Positions 51,920 to 58,995 of a DNA stretch of 64,000 bases are shown here, in pieces. The stretch is from positions 47,429 through 111,428 of the forward strand of contig CAYWUJ010000003.1 in assembly GCA_964461455.1 (NCBI GenBank), given 5' to 3'. The notes beneath the pieces are model-generated. The model saw nothing but the letters and a program-made list of their open reading frames with translations, ran no database searches and was not told the DNA's origin. The translations under genes were made by a program, and so were the position numbers. This DNA is from UBA1413 sp964461455. Lineage in GTDB: Bacteria; Bacteroidota; Bacteroidia; Bacteroidales; Prolixibacteraceae. The stretch's first letter is position 1, and the number at the start of each line of letters is the position of its first letter.

Positions 51920-51940
51920 CTGCCGGAGAGTCATCAAAGC

Positions 51941-52291
51941 CTACCTGGTTGAATCACCAGGGGTGGCCTCATTCTCAGGGGCTGAAGTCGGGAAAGTGGG
52001 AACCTGGTTGGGAACGGCCACGTTCTGGATCTGTTCCTGCACCATGGAACCACCGGTTGCCGCTTCGTTACGGGGAAGAAAGGCAGATCCGGCGATGGCG
52101 AGCACTAAAAGGGCAGCCGCCAGGGCCCAGGTGGTCTTCTCCAGAAAATCGGCAGTCTTTCTGACTCCCGCAATCTGTGTGGATGCCTGAAAATTACTGG
52201 CAAGGCCTCCGCCTTTGGAATTCTGCACCAGGACAATAAGCACCAGCAAAACACAGACAATGAATATCAGGACAATAACTAATGTATACAT
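51941..52291 (-). CDS. secG: SecG, preprotein translocase subunit
   Basis: Accessory membrane subunit of SecYEG (116 aa). The N-terminal helix (VIVLIFIVCVLLVLIVLVQ) runs into the conserved NSKGGGLASNF loop, and the second helix is ALAAALLVLAIAGSAFL. The hydrophilic C-terminal tail with Pro/Ala/Glu is common in Bacteroidota SecG. It lies in the conserved sigma-54 activator–lptE–TPR–secG order and is followed by its own terminator before groS. Confidence 0.94.
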   Translation of the reverse strand: MYTLVIVLIFIVCVLLVLIVLVQNSKGGGLASNFQASTQIAGVRKTADFLEKTTWALAAALLVLAIAGSAFLPRNEAATGGSMVQEQIQNVAVPNQVPTFPTSAPENEATPGDSTR

Positions 52292-52302
52292 TTCATTCGC
52301 TG

Positions 52303-52902
52303 TTAATAGTTCATTTTTCTTTTAACTTCCTCAATGCGGGCTGCAAAGTAAATACTTTTTCCCGGAAATCTCAAACTTAATTTTTCAAAAGCATCGATGG
52401 CTTCGTTATATTTTTCCTGTTGAACCAGAAGGTTGGCAAATGTTTCGGAGATAATCTCCCCTGAGATTTCGGCGGCTTTTTCGGCCAGGTCGACATTTGC
52501 ACTCCCCGGTTCCGCCGCATGCAGGGTTCCGAAGGCAGCCCCACCCGCCAGAAACCGCTCAACGAGTGCCTGTCCCGATGTGCCTGTGGCCGGGGTTTCT
52601 CCCCGGGGCTCCCGGGCAGAAGACTCCTCGTGGCCGAGATAATCGGACGGCGATGCGGGAGCATTCATCGTTTCTCCTTCCACGATCATGCGCAGGAGCC
52701 GCCGGTCCCTGACACGAAGGGCCACCCCGGGCAGCATCTCCCCAAACCGGGGATCCCCGGCATTCCGCAAACTCCGCAGGTAAAGCATCCATCCCTCCTG
52801 AAACCAGGGATACTCCCTGAGAAGCTCTTCCCAGAAGGGAATCTGGGCTTCCCCGGTCAAAGCGGGATTCTTGTAATATTTCAGAAATTCCTGGGTGTTC
52901 AT
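52303..52902 (-). CDS. TPR-like protein of the lptE–secG operon (unknown)
   Basis: 199-aa cytoplasmic or peripheral protein without a signal peptide. The first 60 residues are helical (FLKYYKNPALTGEAQIPFWEELLREYPWFQEGWMLYLRSL). A low-complexity middle part follows, and a helical repeat near the end, LLVQQEKYNEAIDAFEKLSLRFPGKS, has the TPR pattern. Homologues occur at this place in other Bacteroidota, but I know of no assigned function. It starts one base after the lptE stop and ends 11 bases before secG. Confidence 0.8.
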   Translation of the reverse strand: MNTQEFLKYYKNPALTGEAQIPFWEELLREYPWFQEGWMLYLRSLRNAGDPRFGEMLPGVALRVRDRRLLRMIVEGETMNAPASPSDYLGHEESSAREPRGETPATGTSGQALVERFLAGGAAFGTLHAAEPGSANVDLAEKAAEISGEIISETFANLLVQQEKYNEAIDAFEKLSLRFPGKSIYFAARIEEVKRKMNY

Positions 52903-53424
52903 TTACCAGTTGGCTATCGTGGCATTAAAAATATCATCGAGCAGCTTTTCCAGAATCTCAGGAACAATACTGCTTTCCACATCATTCAGACTCATGGAAC
53001 TCGAAAAATCCTCAAAGGCTGAAAAGGTACGGTCGAAGTCCTGGGTATGGTCCCTGTTGTTGGTGTATTTGAGCCTGACGGTGATGGTCAGCCGGTTTTG
53101 GGCAGCCATGTCCTCCTTTTGGATGGCCATCGGCCGTACCGAATAGTCGGTGATCTGCCCCTCATAGACCAGGTCGCCATTTTCGGATTCCTCCTTCAGG
53201 GAGGTCTGCCTTTGCAGTTTTTCCTTGAGTTCTTCGGTGAAATCGTTGCTCAGGACCGGGTTGACCAGCCGGGCACGGTTGGGAAAATAGTAGACCGAAA
53301 AAGTTTTGACGTCGGCCGAAAGGTTGGCTCCCGTGAAGCTGTAGGAAAACTTGCACGAGCTCACTCCCCCCGCAACGGCCACAACCAGCAGGGCTAAAAA
53401 TACCGGGAATCTTCTCCTCTTCAT
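52903..53424 (-). CDS. lptE: LptE-like outer-membrane lipoprotein
   Basis: Probable plug lipoprotein of the LptD translocon that inserts LPS in the outer membrane (173 aa). A basic, hydrophobic leader ends in the lipobox GVSSC. The mature part shows the LptE/LptE-like fold pattern KTFSVYYFPNRARLVNPVLSNDF and YEGQITDYSVRPM. It directly follows the sigma-54 activator gene (two bases) and precedes the TPR gene. With lptC in this window it supports a complete Lpt pathway. Confidence 0.9.
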   Translation of the reverse strand: MKRRRFPVFLALLVVAVAGGVSSCKFSYSFTGANLSADVKTFSVYYFPNRARLVNPVLSNDFTEELKEKLQRQTSLKEESENGDLVYEGQITDYSVRPMAIQKEDMAAQNRLTITVRLKYTNNRDHTQDFDRTFSAFEDFSSSMSLNDVESSIVPEILEKLLDDIFNATIANW

Positions 53425-53426
53425 GG

Positions 53427-54656
53427 TCAGGCCGAAATTTGGTATTCTTTGATCTTCCGGTAAAGGGTGCGTTCCGAGATACCCAGCTCCTGGGCGGCGA
53501 ATTTCCGCTTTCCGGCATGTTTCTCGAGGGCTTTTCTGATCAGTTCGATCTCCTTCTCCTCGAGCGACAGGGATTCTTCCACGAACTCCTCGGTATCCAT
53601 GATATTCTCCTTTTCGAAGGAATCGACCTTGAGGGGTGAGGGGTTCTTCACCCCTGTCACCACTTCCACATCATTGTGATAGACCTTGCGGATAATATGG
53701 GCATGGTCATCGGCCACCTCCTCATGACCCCGGTCATGGAGAATGCCGTTCACCAGCTTTTTCAGGTCGTTCATATCCTTTTTCATATCGAAGAGGACCT
53801 GGTAGAGGATCTCCCTTTCGCTCGAAAAACTCCTTTCCTGGGAAGTGGATACGAGGGCCGGAAGATTGGTTTTGGTTTCTGAAGGCAGGTATCTCATGAT
53901 GACTTGTCCCGTGATGTCACGGTTATGCTCAATAACGGAGATCTGTTCGGTGATATTCTTGAGCTGGCGCACATTTCCCGGCCATGAATAACTGGTCAGC
54001 AGGTTGCGGGCGTCCTCCTCCAGGCGAATGGGGGGCATCCTGTATTTCTCGGCGAAATCGGCGGCAAATTTCCGGAACAACAGGTGAATATCATCACTGC
54101 GGTGCCGCAGCGGATGCACGGTAATGGGCACGGTATTCAGGCGGTAGTAAAGGTCTTCACGGAACCTCCCGTTTTCAATGGCGAGGGTGAGATTGAGGTT
54201 GGTTGCGGCAATCACCCTGACATTTGTTTTGAGGACCTTGGACGATCCCACTTTAATGAATTCCCCGGTTTCGAGAACTCTCAACAGCCTCACCTGGGTA
54301 GAGAGGGGAAGCTCCCCGATCTCATCCAGGAAAATCGTTCCGCCGTCGGCCTCCTCGAAATACCCCTTTCTGTCGGCCAAAGCTCCCGTGAAGGCTCCCT
54401 TTTCATGCCCGAAAAGCTCCGAGTCAATGGTGCCCTCAGGAATGGCACCGCAGTTCACGGCAATATATCTCCCGTGTTTACGCGCTGAATGATAATGAAT
54501 GATCTGCGGAAATATCTCCTTTCCGGTCCCGCTCTCTCCGGTAATCAGTACCGACAGGTCGGTGGGTGCCACCTGCACCGCCACCTCAATGGCCCTGTTC
54601 AGATCAGGCGAGTTGCCGATGATCCCGAACCGTTGCTTTATTGCCTGTACATCCAT
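53427..54656 (-). CDS. Sigma-54-dependent transcriptional activator without receiver domain
   Basis: AAA+ activator of RpoN promoters (409 aa). The Walker A loop GESGTGKE is at 40-47, the sigma-54 contact motif GAFTGA at 87-92, and Walker B GTIFLDEIGE at about 106-115. An arginine-finger region and ELGISERTLYRKIKEY (Fis-type HTH, about 390-405) complete it. There is no N-terminal receiver, GAF or PAS domain, so the input signal is not visible. The middle linker (about 245-360) is long. A sigma-54-like site lies just upstream of the divergent kdsB gene. Confidence 0.94.
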   Translation of the reverse strand: MDVQAIKQRFGIIGNSPDLNRAIEVAVQVAPTDLSVLITGESGTGKEIFPQIIHYHSARKHGRYIAVNCGAIPEGTIDSELFGHEKGAFTGALADRKGYFEEADGGTIFLDEIGELPLSTQVRLLRVLETGEFIKVGSSKVLKTNVRVIAATNLNLTLAIENGRFREDLYYRLNTVPITVHPLRHRSDDIHLLFRKFAADFAEKYRMPPIRLEEDARNLLTSYSWPGNVRQLKNITEQISVIEHNRDITGQVIMRYLPSETKTNLPALVSTSQERSFSSEREILYQVLFDMKKDMNDLKKLVNGILHDRGHEEVADDHAHIIRKVYHNDVEVVTGVKNPSPLKVDSFEKENIMDTEEFVEESLSLEEKEIELIRKALEKHAGKRKFAAQELGISERTLYRKIKEYQISA

Positions 54657-54675
54657 GGGTTCTGTTGAAAGTGTG

Positions 54676-54683
54676 CAAATTTA
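54676..54683 (-). promoter_or_regulatory. -7 element of the sigma-54 activator–lptE–secG operon
   Basis: On the minus strand TAAATTTG (54683-54676) matches TAnnTTTG, 20 bases before the start codon. A matching TTTG at -33 is not present, so strength is uncertain. Confidence 0.45.
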
Positions 54684-54719
54684 TAATTTTTAAGCCGAAA
54701 AAAATCCCCTTACGCGATA

Positions 54720-54752
54720 TTTGGCTTTATTTGGAGGGTTGCACTATCTTTG
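54720..54752 (+). promoter_or_regulatory. kdsB promoter, with overlapping sigma-54-like site
   Basis: TTTG (54720-54723), a 21-base spacer and TATCTTTG (54745-54752) give a full Bacteroidota promoter. The same bases also form TTGCAC-TATCT-TTGCA (54739-54754), one mismatch from the sigma-54 consensus TGGCAC-N5-TTGCA (the first conserved G at -24 is T). Confidence 0.55.
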
Positions 54753-54754
54753 CA

Positions 54755-54804
54755 TCAGGTGTGGCCCGGGAGTTGCTGCAAGTGTTCACGTCAACAACAC
54801 CTGA
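54755..54804 (+). promoter_or_regulatory. Leader hairpin in the kdsB 5' UTR
   Basis: TCAGGTGT (54755-54762) and ACACCTGA (54797-54804) are exact complements, with an inner GTTG/CAAC pair. The transcript leader of about 80 bases could therefore fold before the kdsB start. Confidence 0.35.
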
Positions 54805-54839
54805 GGTAACTGAAAATTGTCCAACTTATAATTGAACTT

Positions 54840-55574
54840 ATGAAGTGCATTGCCATCATACCTGCCCGGTTCCATTCGACCCGGTTTCCGGGGAAGCCTC
54901 TGGCGATGATTCACGGGCAGCCGATGATTTGCCGGGTGGTGGAGCAGGTGCAGGCCGCCCTGGAGGAGGTGTGGGTAGCCACCGACCACGGGGAGATTGC
55001 CGCCGCGGTCAGAGATTCCGGGGGAAGAGTCATCATGACCTCTGCTGATCATGCCAGCGGTACCGACAGGTGCGCCGAAGCAGCCCGTATCATTGCGGAA
55101 ACCACCTCTTTCGACGTGGTCATCAACGTCCAGGGCGATGAACCCTTTATCAGGCCTGAACAGATCAGGGAGCTGGCAGCATGCTTTGTCCCCGGGGTAC
55201 AGATTGCCACCCTGGCGCGCCCCATCACAGAACTGGCGGAACTGGAAAACCCCAACAAGCCCAAGGTGGTGCTGAGCAGAGAGGGTGACGCCCTCTATTT
55301 TTCCAGGTCGGTGATTCCCTTTTTTCGCGGAAGGGAAAAGAGCGAATGGCTCACCGCCCATACCTTCTGGGCCCATGTGGGTATGTATGGCTACCGCCGG
55401 GAAGTGCTCCAGGAAATCACCCAACTGGCCCCGGGACTCCTGGAAACCGCAGAATCACTGGAACAGTTGCGGTGGCTAGAAAACGGGTTCCGCATCAGGG
55501 TAGCTCCCACCCGTTTCACCAGCTACGGCATCGACACCCCCGCCGATTTGGAAAACGCCCTGAAACTATTCTGA
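54840..55574 (+). CDS. kdsB: KdsB, CMP-Kdo synthetase
   Basis: Cytoplasmic nucleotidyltransferase (244 aa) that activates Kdo as CMP-Kdo for LPS inner core. Signatures are IIPARFHSTRFPGKPLAMIHGQPMI, ASGTDRCAEAA, VINVQGDEPFI, the later YFSRSVIPFFR and HVGMYGYRR, and LEQLRWLENGFRI. The ATG at 54840 is canonical. It is divergent from the lptE operon, again linking this region to LPS. Confidence 0.95.
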   Translation: MKCIAIIPARFHSTRFPGKPLAMIHGQPMICRVVEQVQAALEEVWVATDHGEIAAAVRDSGGRVIMTSADHASGTDRCAEAARIIAETTSFDVVINVQGDEPFIRPEQIRELAACFVPGVQIATLARPITELAELENPNKPKVVLSREGDALYFSRSVIPFFRGREKSEWLTAHTFWAHVGMYGYRREVLQEITQLAPGLLETAESLEQLRWLENGFRIRVAPTRFTSYGIDTPADLENALKLF

Positions 55575-55602
55575 AAATTCAGGCTTTTATAAAAAAAGGC
55601 AC

Positions 55603-55610
55603 TATATTTG
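55603..55610 (+). promoter_or_regulatory. -7 element of the T9SS-tail gene
   Basis: TATATTTG fits TAnnTTTG exactly and lies 29 bases before the ATG. No TTTG is found at the -33 distance; TTTT is there instead. Confidence 0.45.
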
Positions 55611-55639
55611 TATAGGTTTAGAAAGAAACAAACCTTCAC

Positions 55640-56011
55640 ATGAAAAGATTTATTATTTCGGTAATGCTGCTCTTCGCGGTGGGCCTCCTGCAAGGACAGG
55701 AAAGCGCACCGGGGGTATCTTCCGCCCTTTCAAGGGGTACGGAAGTGCAGGCCGCGCAACCCGAAGTGAAGGTCTTTCCCAATCCCGTCCATAACCGCCG
55801 TTTTACCGTGGAAACCGGAAATGCCCTGATCAGGGAGATCCGGATCACCAACATCGCCGGGTCGCAAATCTATCTCAGGAAGTTTTCGGTGCCCGTACAG
55901 CGTTTCGAAATCACCACCGAAAACATCCCCGACGGCGTTTACCTACTCAGGGTCAGCAACCCGGGAAACACGGCAAAGACCGTGAAACTGCTGGTGAGCA
56001 ATCCCAAATAG
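55640..56011 (+). CDS. Short exported protein with only a T9SS type A sorting domain
   Basis: 123-aa protein. A signal peptide (MKRFIISVMLLFAVGLLQGQ) is followed by about 22 linker residues. A Por-secretion C-terminal domain fills residues 43 to 123, with VKVFPNPVHNRRFTVE, IRITNIAGSQIYLR and IPDGVYLLRVSNPGNTAKTVKLLV, which match the beta-sandwich tail that guides cargo through the type IX secretion system. No cargo domain is present. The gene has its own -7 element, so it is not obviously a fragment. It could be a secreted or surface-bound small protein or a decayed cargo gene. Confidence 0.85.
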   Translation: MKRFIISVMLLFAVGLLQGQESAPGVSSALSRGTEVQAAQPEVKVFPNPVHNRRFTVETGNALIREIRITNIAGSQIYLRKFSVPVQRFEITTENIPDGVYLLRVSNPGNTAKTVKLLVSNPK

Positions 56012-56305
56012 CGGCGATCCTTCCCCATCCTGGTCCCCATTCCCGCGAATGGTCAGTACTCACATAAGTAGTCTGTACTTACATTAGTAGATAGTATTTA
56101 CGTGAGTAGTCAGTACTACCATGAGCAGTCAGCAATTATGTGAGTAGTCAGTACTACCATGAGTAGTCAGTAATTACATGAGCAGTCAGCAATTACATGA
56201 TTAGAGAGTACTTACATGAATGGATAGCCATCCCGTGAAAATATCAGCTTATCATGCGCCAATACCCGATTTGAACAGCAGTCCGGGGAAAGCACCCGCC
56301 GGAAT
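56012..56305. other. Intergenic region with the 19-bp array
   Basis: This 294-base gap is mostly the tandem array at 56047-56236. About 35 bases before it and 70 after it show no gene, promoter or clear terminator. Confidence 0.5.
56047..56236. repeat. 19-bp tandem repeat array, ten units
   Basis: Units of exactly 19 bases begin at 56047 and follow without spacers to 56236. The consensus is near GAGTAGTCAGTACTACCAT; units 4 and 6 (56104 and 56142) are identical, and units 1 and 10 are the most divergent. Units 4 and 6 carry the hairpin GTAGT-CAGT-ACTAC. The array is A+T-rich against a GC-rich background and not a multiple of three. Confidence 0.93.
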
Positions 56306-57832
56306 TCAGCGTCTTTTCAGTCCGAGTACCCCCAGCAGTCCCCGGGTGACCTCGCGGGCCACGGTACGGGTAACAGAGCTCTTCATGATTTTTTCGAAGG
56401 TGGTGACCTGGCGGGTGGTGCGGCCGCGAGCGGGTGTTCTGCTGCTCCGGGACTTCTCCCTCAGTTCGCGGGCGTCCTGTTCTTCCATCTTTTCGAGCAG
56501 GATTTCGTGGGCACTCTCACGGTCTATATCGCGGTTGTACTTTTTCACCAGCGCCGAACGGCCGACGAGGTCGCTGATCTCTTCTCCCGAGAGAATGTCC
56601 ATCCGTGAAAAGGGAGGGCGCATCAGGGTATGCACCAGTTCTGTGGGCATTCCCTTTTCATTGAGGGCCGTGACCATGGCTTCGCCGGTTCCCATTTTGG
56701 TAATCAACTCATTGGCCACGTAGAAGTCGCTCAGAGGATAGTTCTCAGCGGCCAGTTTGATGGCTTTTCTGTCCTTGGCGGTGAAAGCCCTCAGGGCATG
56801 CTGCACCTTCAGGCCCAGCTGGCCCAGGACTTCGGCGGGGACGTCATCGGGCGACTGGGTCACCAGGATGATGCCCACCCCCTTGGAGCGGATCAGCTTG
56901 ATGGTCATTTCGAACTGGTCAAGCAGTGTTTTGGTGGCATTGCGGAAGATCAGGTGGGCCTCATCGAAGAAGATCACCAGTTCCGGTTTGGCCAGGTCTC
57001 CTTTTTCCGGCATTTTTTGGAAGATCTCAGCCAGCAGGCAGAGCATGAAGGTGCTGAACATCGCCGTATTGCTTTGGATATCGGTCACTCTCAATATGTT
57101 GACCATTCCGCGGCCCTGGTCATCACGGCGCATCAGGTCGTCGATGTCGAAGGAGGGTTCCCCGAAGAAGCGGGTGGCTCCCTGCTGTTCCAAACCGGTC
57201 AGGCTGCGCATGATGGTCCCGGCCGAGGTGGTCTGGAAAAAGCCGTATTCCTTCTGGAATTCCGCCTTCCCGTCTTCCTGGATATATTTCAGCACGGTTT
57301 TCAGGTCCTCGATGTCGAGCAGCGGCAGCCCTTTGTCGTCGCAGTATTTGAAGACCATGGAGAGGATCCCGGTCTGGTTTTCGTTGAGATCGAGTATTTT
57401 ACCCAGGAGAACCGGGCCGAATTCCGAGACGGTAGCTTTCATTTTCACTCCCTGTTCGTCACTGATGGTCATCAATTCCGAGGAGTACCCCCGGGGCTGC
57501 CAGTCGAGGCCTATCAGCCGTGATCTCTTCTCAACCACGGCATTCATGCTGCCCGGGGCGGCAATTCCGCTGAGGTCCCCCTTGACATCCATCAGCAACA
57601 CGGGAACTCCGGCATCCGACAACCCTTCGGCAATCAGCTGCAGCGACTTGGTCTTGCCTGTTCCGGTGGCTCCGGCAATGAGGCCGTGCCTGTTCAGGGT
57701 TTTCAGGGGCACCGTGACCTGGCATCCGGTCTCCTGGTCTTCCCCCAGAATGGCGGATCCTATCAGTATTGACTCTCCCTTGAAGGTATAACTCCCGCTT
57801 ATGGCTTCTACAAATTTCTCCTTGACTTCCAT
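56306..57832 (-). CDS. HerA/YjgR-type ATPase (DUF853)
   Basis: Cytoplasmic P-loop ATPase (508 aa) of the HerA-FtsK group, DUF853/YjgR family. Walker A is GATGTGKT (54-61), with LLMDVKGDLSG next, Walker B in ELVIFFDEAHLIF, and ILVTQSPDDVPAEVLGQLG as sensor. The C-terminal ~90 residues are basic and charged (DARELREKSRSSRTPARGRTTRQ), ending in a helix. Cellular role is unknown; DNA translocation is inferred from the fold. It stands alone, without a nuclease partner, so it is not a typical HerA-NurA or defence pair. Confidence 0.88.
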   Translation of the reverse strand: MEVKEKFVEAISGSYTFKGESILIGSAILGEDQETGCQVTVPLKTLNRHGLIAGATGTGKTKSLQLIAEGLSDAGVPVLLMDVKGDLSGIAAPGSMNAVVEKRSRLIGLDWQPRGYSSELMTISDEQGVKMKATVSEFGPVLLGKILDLNENQTGILSMVFKYCDDKGLPLLDIEDLKTVLKYIQEDGKAEFQKEYGFFQTTSAGTIMRSLTGLEQQGATRFFGEPSFDIDDLMRRDDQGRGMVNILRVTDIQSNTAMFSTFMLCLLAEIFQKMPEKGDLAKPELVIFFDEAHLIFRNATKTLLDQFEMTIKLIRSKGVGIILVTQSPDDVPAEVLGQLGLKVQHALRAFTAKDRKAIKLAAENYPLSDFYVANELITKMGTGEAMVTALNEKGMPTELVHTLMRPPFSRMDILSGEEISDLVGRSALVKKYNRDIDRESAHEILLEKMEEQDARELREKSRSSRTPARGRTTRQVTTFEKIMKSSVTRTVAREVTRGLLGVLGLKRR

Positions 57833-57853
57833 GATCGCTGCTTTTTGATTTCC

Positions 57854-57886
57854 TTTGACACAAAAATAACTAATTTATTATTTTTA
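57854..57886 (+). promoter_or_regulatory. Promoter of guaD, with a divergent -7 element for the HerA gene
   Basis: TTTG (57854-57857), a 21-base spacer and TATTTTTA (57879-57886; one mismatch) lie 17 bases before the guaD ATG. On the minus strand TATTTTTG (57868-57861) fits TAnnTTTG exactly for the HerA-like gene. Confidence 0.5.
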
Positions 57887-57902
57887 CAGAGAAATTAAGC
57901 GA

Positions 57903-58388
57903 ATGATGGAAAAAGAGGAAGCTTCAGGGCGTTTCATGAAGCGTGCGGCCGAACTGGCTGCCTATGCCGTGGACCATGGGTTGGGAGGGCCTTTTGGTGC
58001 CGTGGTGGTGAAGGAGGGAGTTATTGTGGGGGAAGGGTACAACCGGGTGACCAGTATCAACGACCCTACCGCCCATGCCGAAATCATGGCCATCAGGGAT
58101 GCCTGCCGCAAACTGGAGACCTTCCAGCTCACGGGATGTGAGATCTACAGTAGTTGCGAACCCTGTCCCATGTGCCTGGGAGCCATTTACTGGGCCCGCC
58201 CCGACAGGCTCATCTACGGATCGACCCGTTACGACGCCGCCGACGCCGGCTTTGACGATGCCTTCATTTACCACGAAATGGCCCTCCCTGAAAAGGAAAG
58301 GAAAATCCCCGTCGTTTACCTCCCCGGCAAGGAAGCCCGCGATGTCTTCCTGCAATGGAAAAAGAGAGAAAACAAAACTGCCTATTAG
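57903..58388 (+). CDS. guaD: GuaD-like guanine deaminase (CDA-family)
   Basis: Zinc-dependent deaminase (161 aa) of the cytidine-deaminase fold. The zinc site is H58-A-E60 (PTAHAEIMAI) and CEPCPMC (85-91). GLGGPFGAVVVKEG and the C-terminal DAGFDDAFIY resemble the guanine deaminase GuaD of Bacillus. A second ATG three bases downstream is equally possible as the start. It would convert guanine to xanthine; other purine or nucleoside substrates cannot be excluded. Confidence 0.87.
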   Translation: MMEKEEASGRFMKRAAELAAYAVDHGLGGPFGAVVVKEGVIVGEGYNRVTSINDPTAHAEIMAIRDACRKLETFQLTGCEIYSSCEPCPMCLGAIYWARPDRLIYGSTRYDAADAGFDDAFIYHEMALPEKERKIPVVYLPGKEARDVFLQWKKRENKTAY

Positions 58389-58483
58389 GTTGTTCAACTA
58401 TTTTTATTAACTTGGGAATTGAAAATTTCTACCGGGTAGAAATAAACCAAATGCCTGATTAACACTCATTTAAAAAAACCATT

Positions 58484-58891
58484 ATGGCAAAGAAAATTAA
58501 AGAAATTGAAGGTATCGGTCCGGTTTTCGCTGAGAAGCTGGGAAAAGCCGGTGTTTTGACTGTTGAAAGCCTTCTGGAGAAAGGAGCCTCCCGTGGTGGC
58601 CGCAAGGCCCTTGCCGACGCTGCAGGCATCGACGAGAGCAAGGTATTGAACTGGGTCAACAAAGCCGACCTGTTCAGGATCAAGGGCGTAGGGCCCCAGT
58701 TTTCGGAACTTCTGGAAGCAGCCGGTGTGGACACCGTCAAGGAACTAAAAAACCGCAATGCCGAGAATCTGTACCAGAAACTGGTGGAGGTGCAGGCAGA
58801 GAAGAAAATCACCCGTGCCGTGCCCGCCCTCAAACAGGTCACCAATTTCATCGAGCAGGCTAAAACCCTGCCTCCGGTGGTGACATACTGA
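58484..58891 (+). CDS. DUF4332 helix-hairpin-helix protein
   Basis: Small cytoplasmic protein (135 aa) with two helix-hairpin-helix-like segments, EGIGPVFAEKLGKAGVLTV and KGVGPQFSELLEAAGVDTV, the pattern of DUF4332. Such folds often bind DNA non-specifically. It is preceded by a 95-base gap and followed by a terminator that overlaps the leuS promoter, so it is probably a single-gene unit. No partner is visible. Function is unknown. Confidence 0.85.
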   Translation: MAKKIKEIEGIGPVFAEKLGKAGVLTVESLLEKGASRGGRKALADAAGIDESKVLNWVNKADLFRIKGVGPQFSELLEAAGVDTVKELKNRNAENLYQKLVEVQAEKKITRAVPALKQVTNFIEQAKTLPPVVTY

Positions 58892-58916
58892 TTCCGGTTC
58901 GTTGGATAATCAGGAT

Positions 58917-58955
58917 AGAGGCTGTTCCCCTGTAAGGAGCAGCCTCTTTTTTTTT
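58917..58955 (+). terminator. Terminator of the DUF4332 gene
   Basis: AGAGGCTGTTCC pairs with GGAGCAGCCTCT with one G-U, around a seven-base loop, and is followed by nine T residues (58947-58955). The leuS -7 element begins at the last T. Confidence 0.9.
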
Positions 58956-58962
58956 ACCTTTG
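58955..58962 (+). promoter_or_regulatory. -7 element of leuS
   Basis: TACCTTTG fits TAnnTTTG exactly, 33 bases before the leuS ATG. Its first base is the last T of the upstream terminator run. The -33 TTTG is not seen because that position lies inside the hairpin. Confidence 0.5.
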
Positions 58963-58995
58963 CGACTTCGTTTTTCAAACAAACTGAGCTGCAGC

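Larger units (their letters stand above)
51549..51940. other. 392-base intergenic region between groS and secG
   Basis: No gene is seen. It holds an A+T-rich groS leader, a dyad ATGTCAG...CTGACAT (about 51729-51757), three 25-bp imperfect tandem repeats at 51827-51901 and the secG terminator at 51888-51919. No CIRCE element and no exact TAnnTTTG box were found upstream of groS. Confidence 0.55.

Noticed and set aside
56047..56236. CRISPR array
   Set aside because: The repeats are contiguous with no unique spacers, the unit is 19 bases, and no cas gene is nearby.
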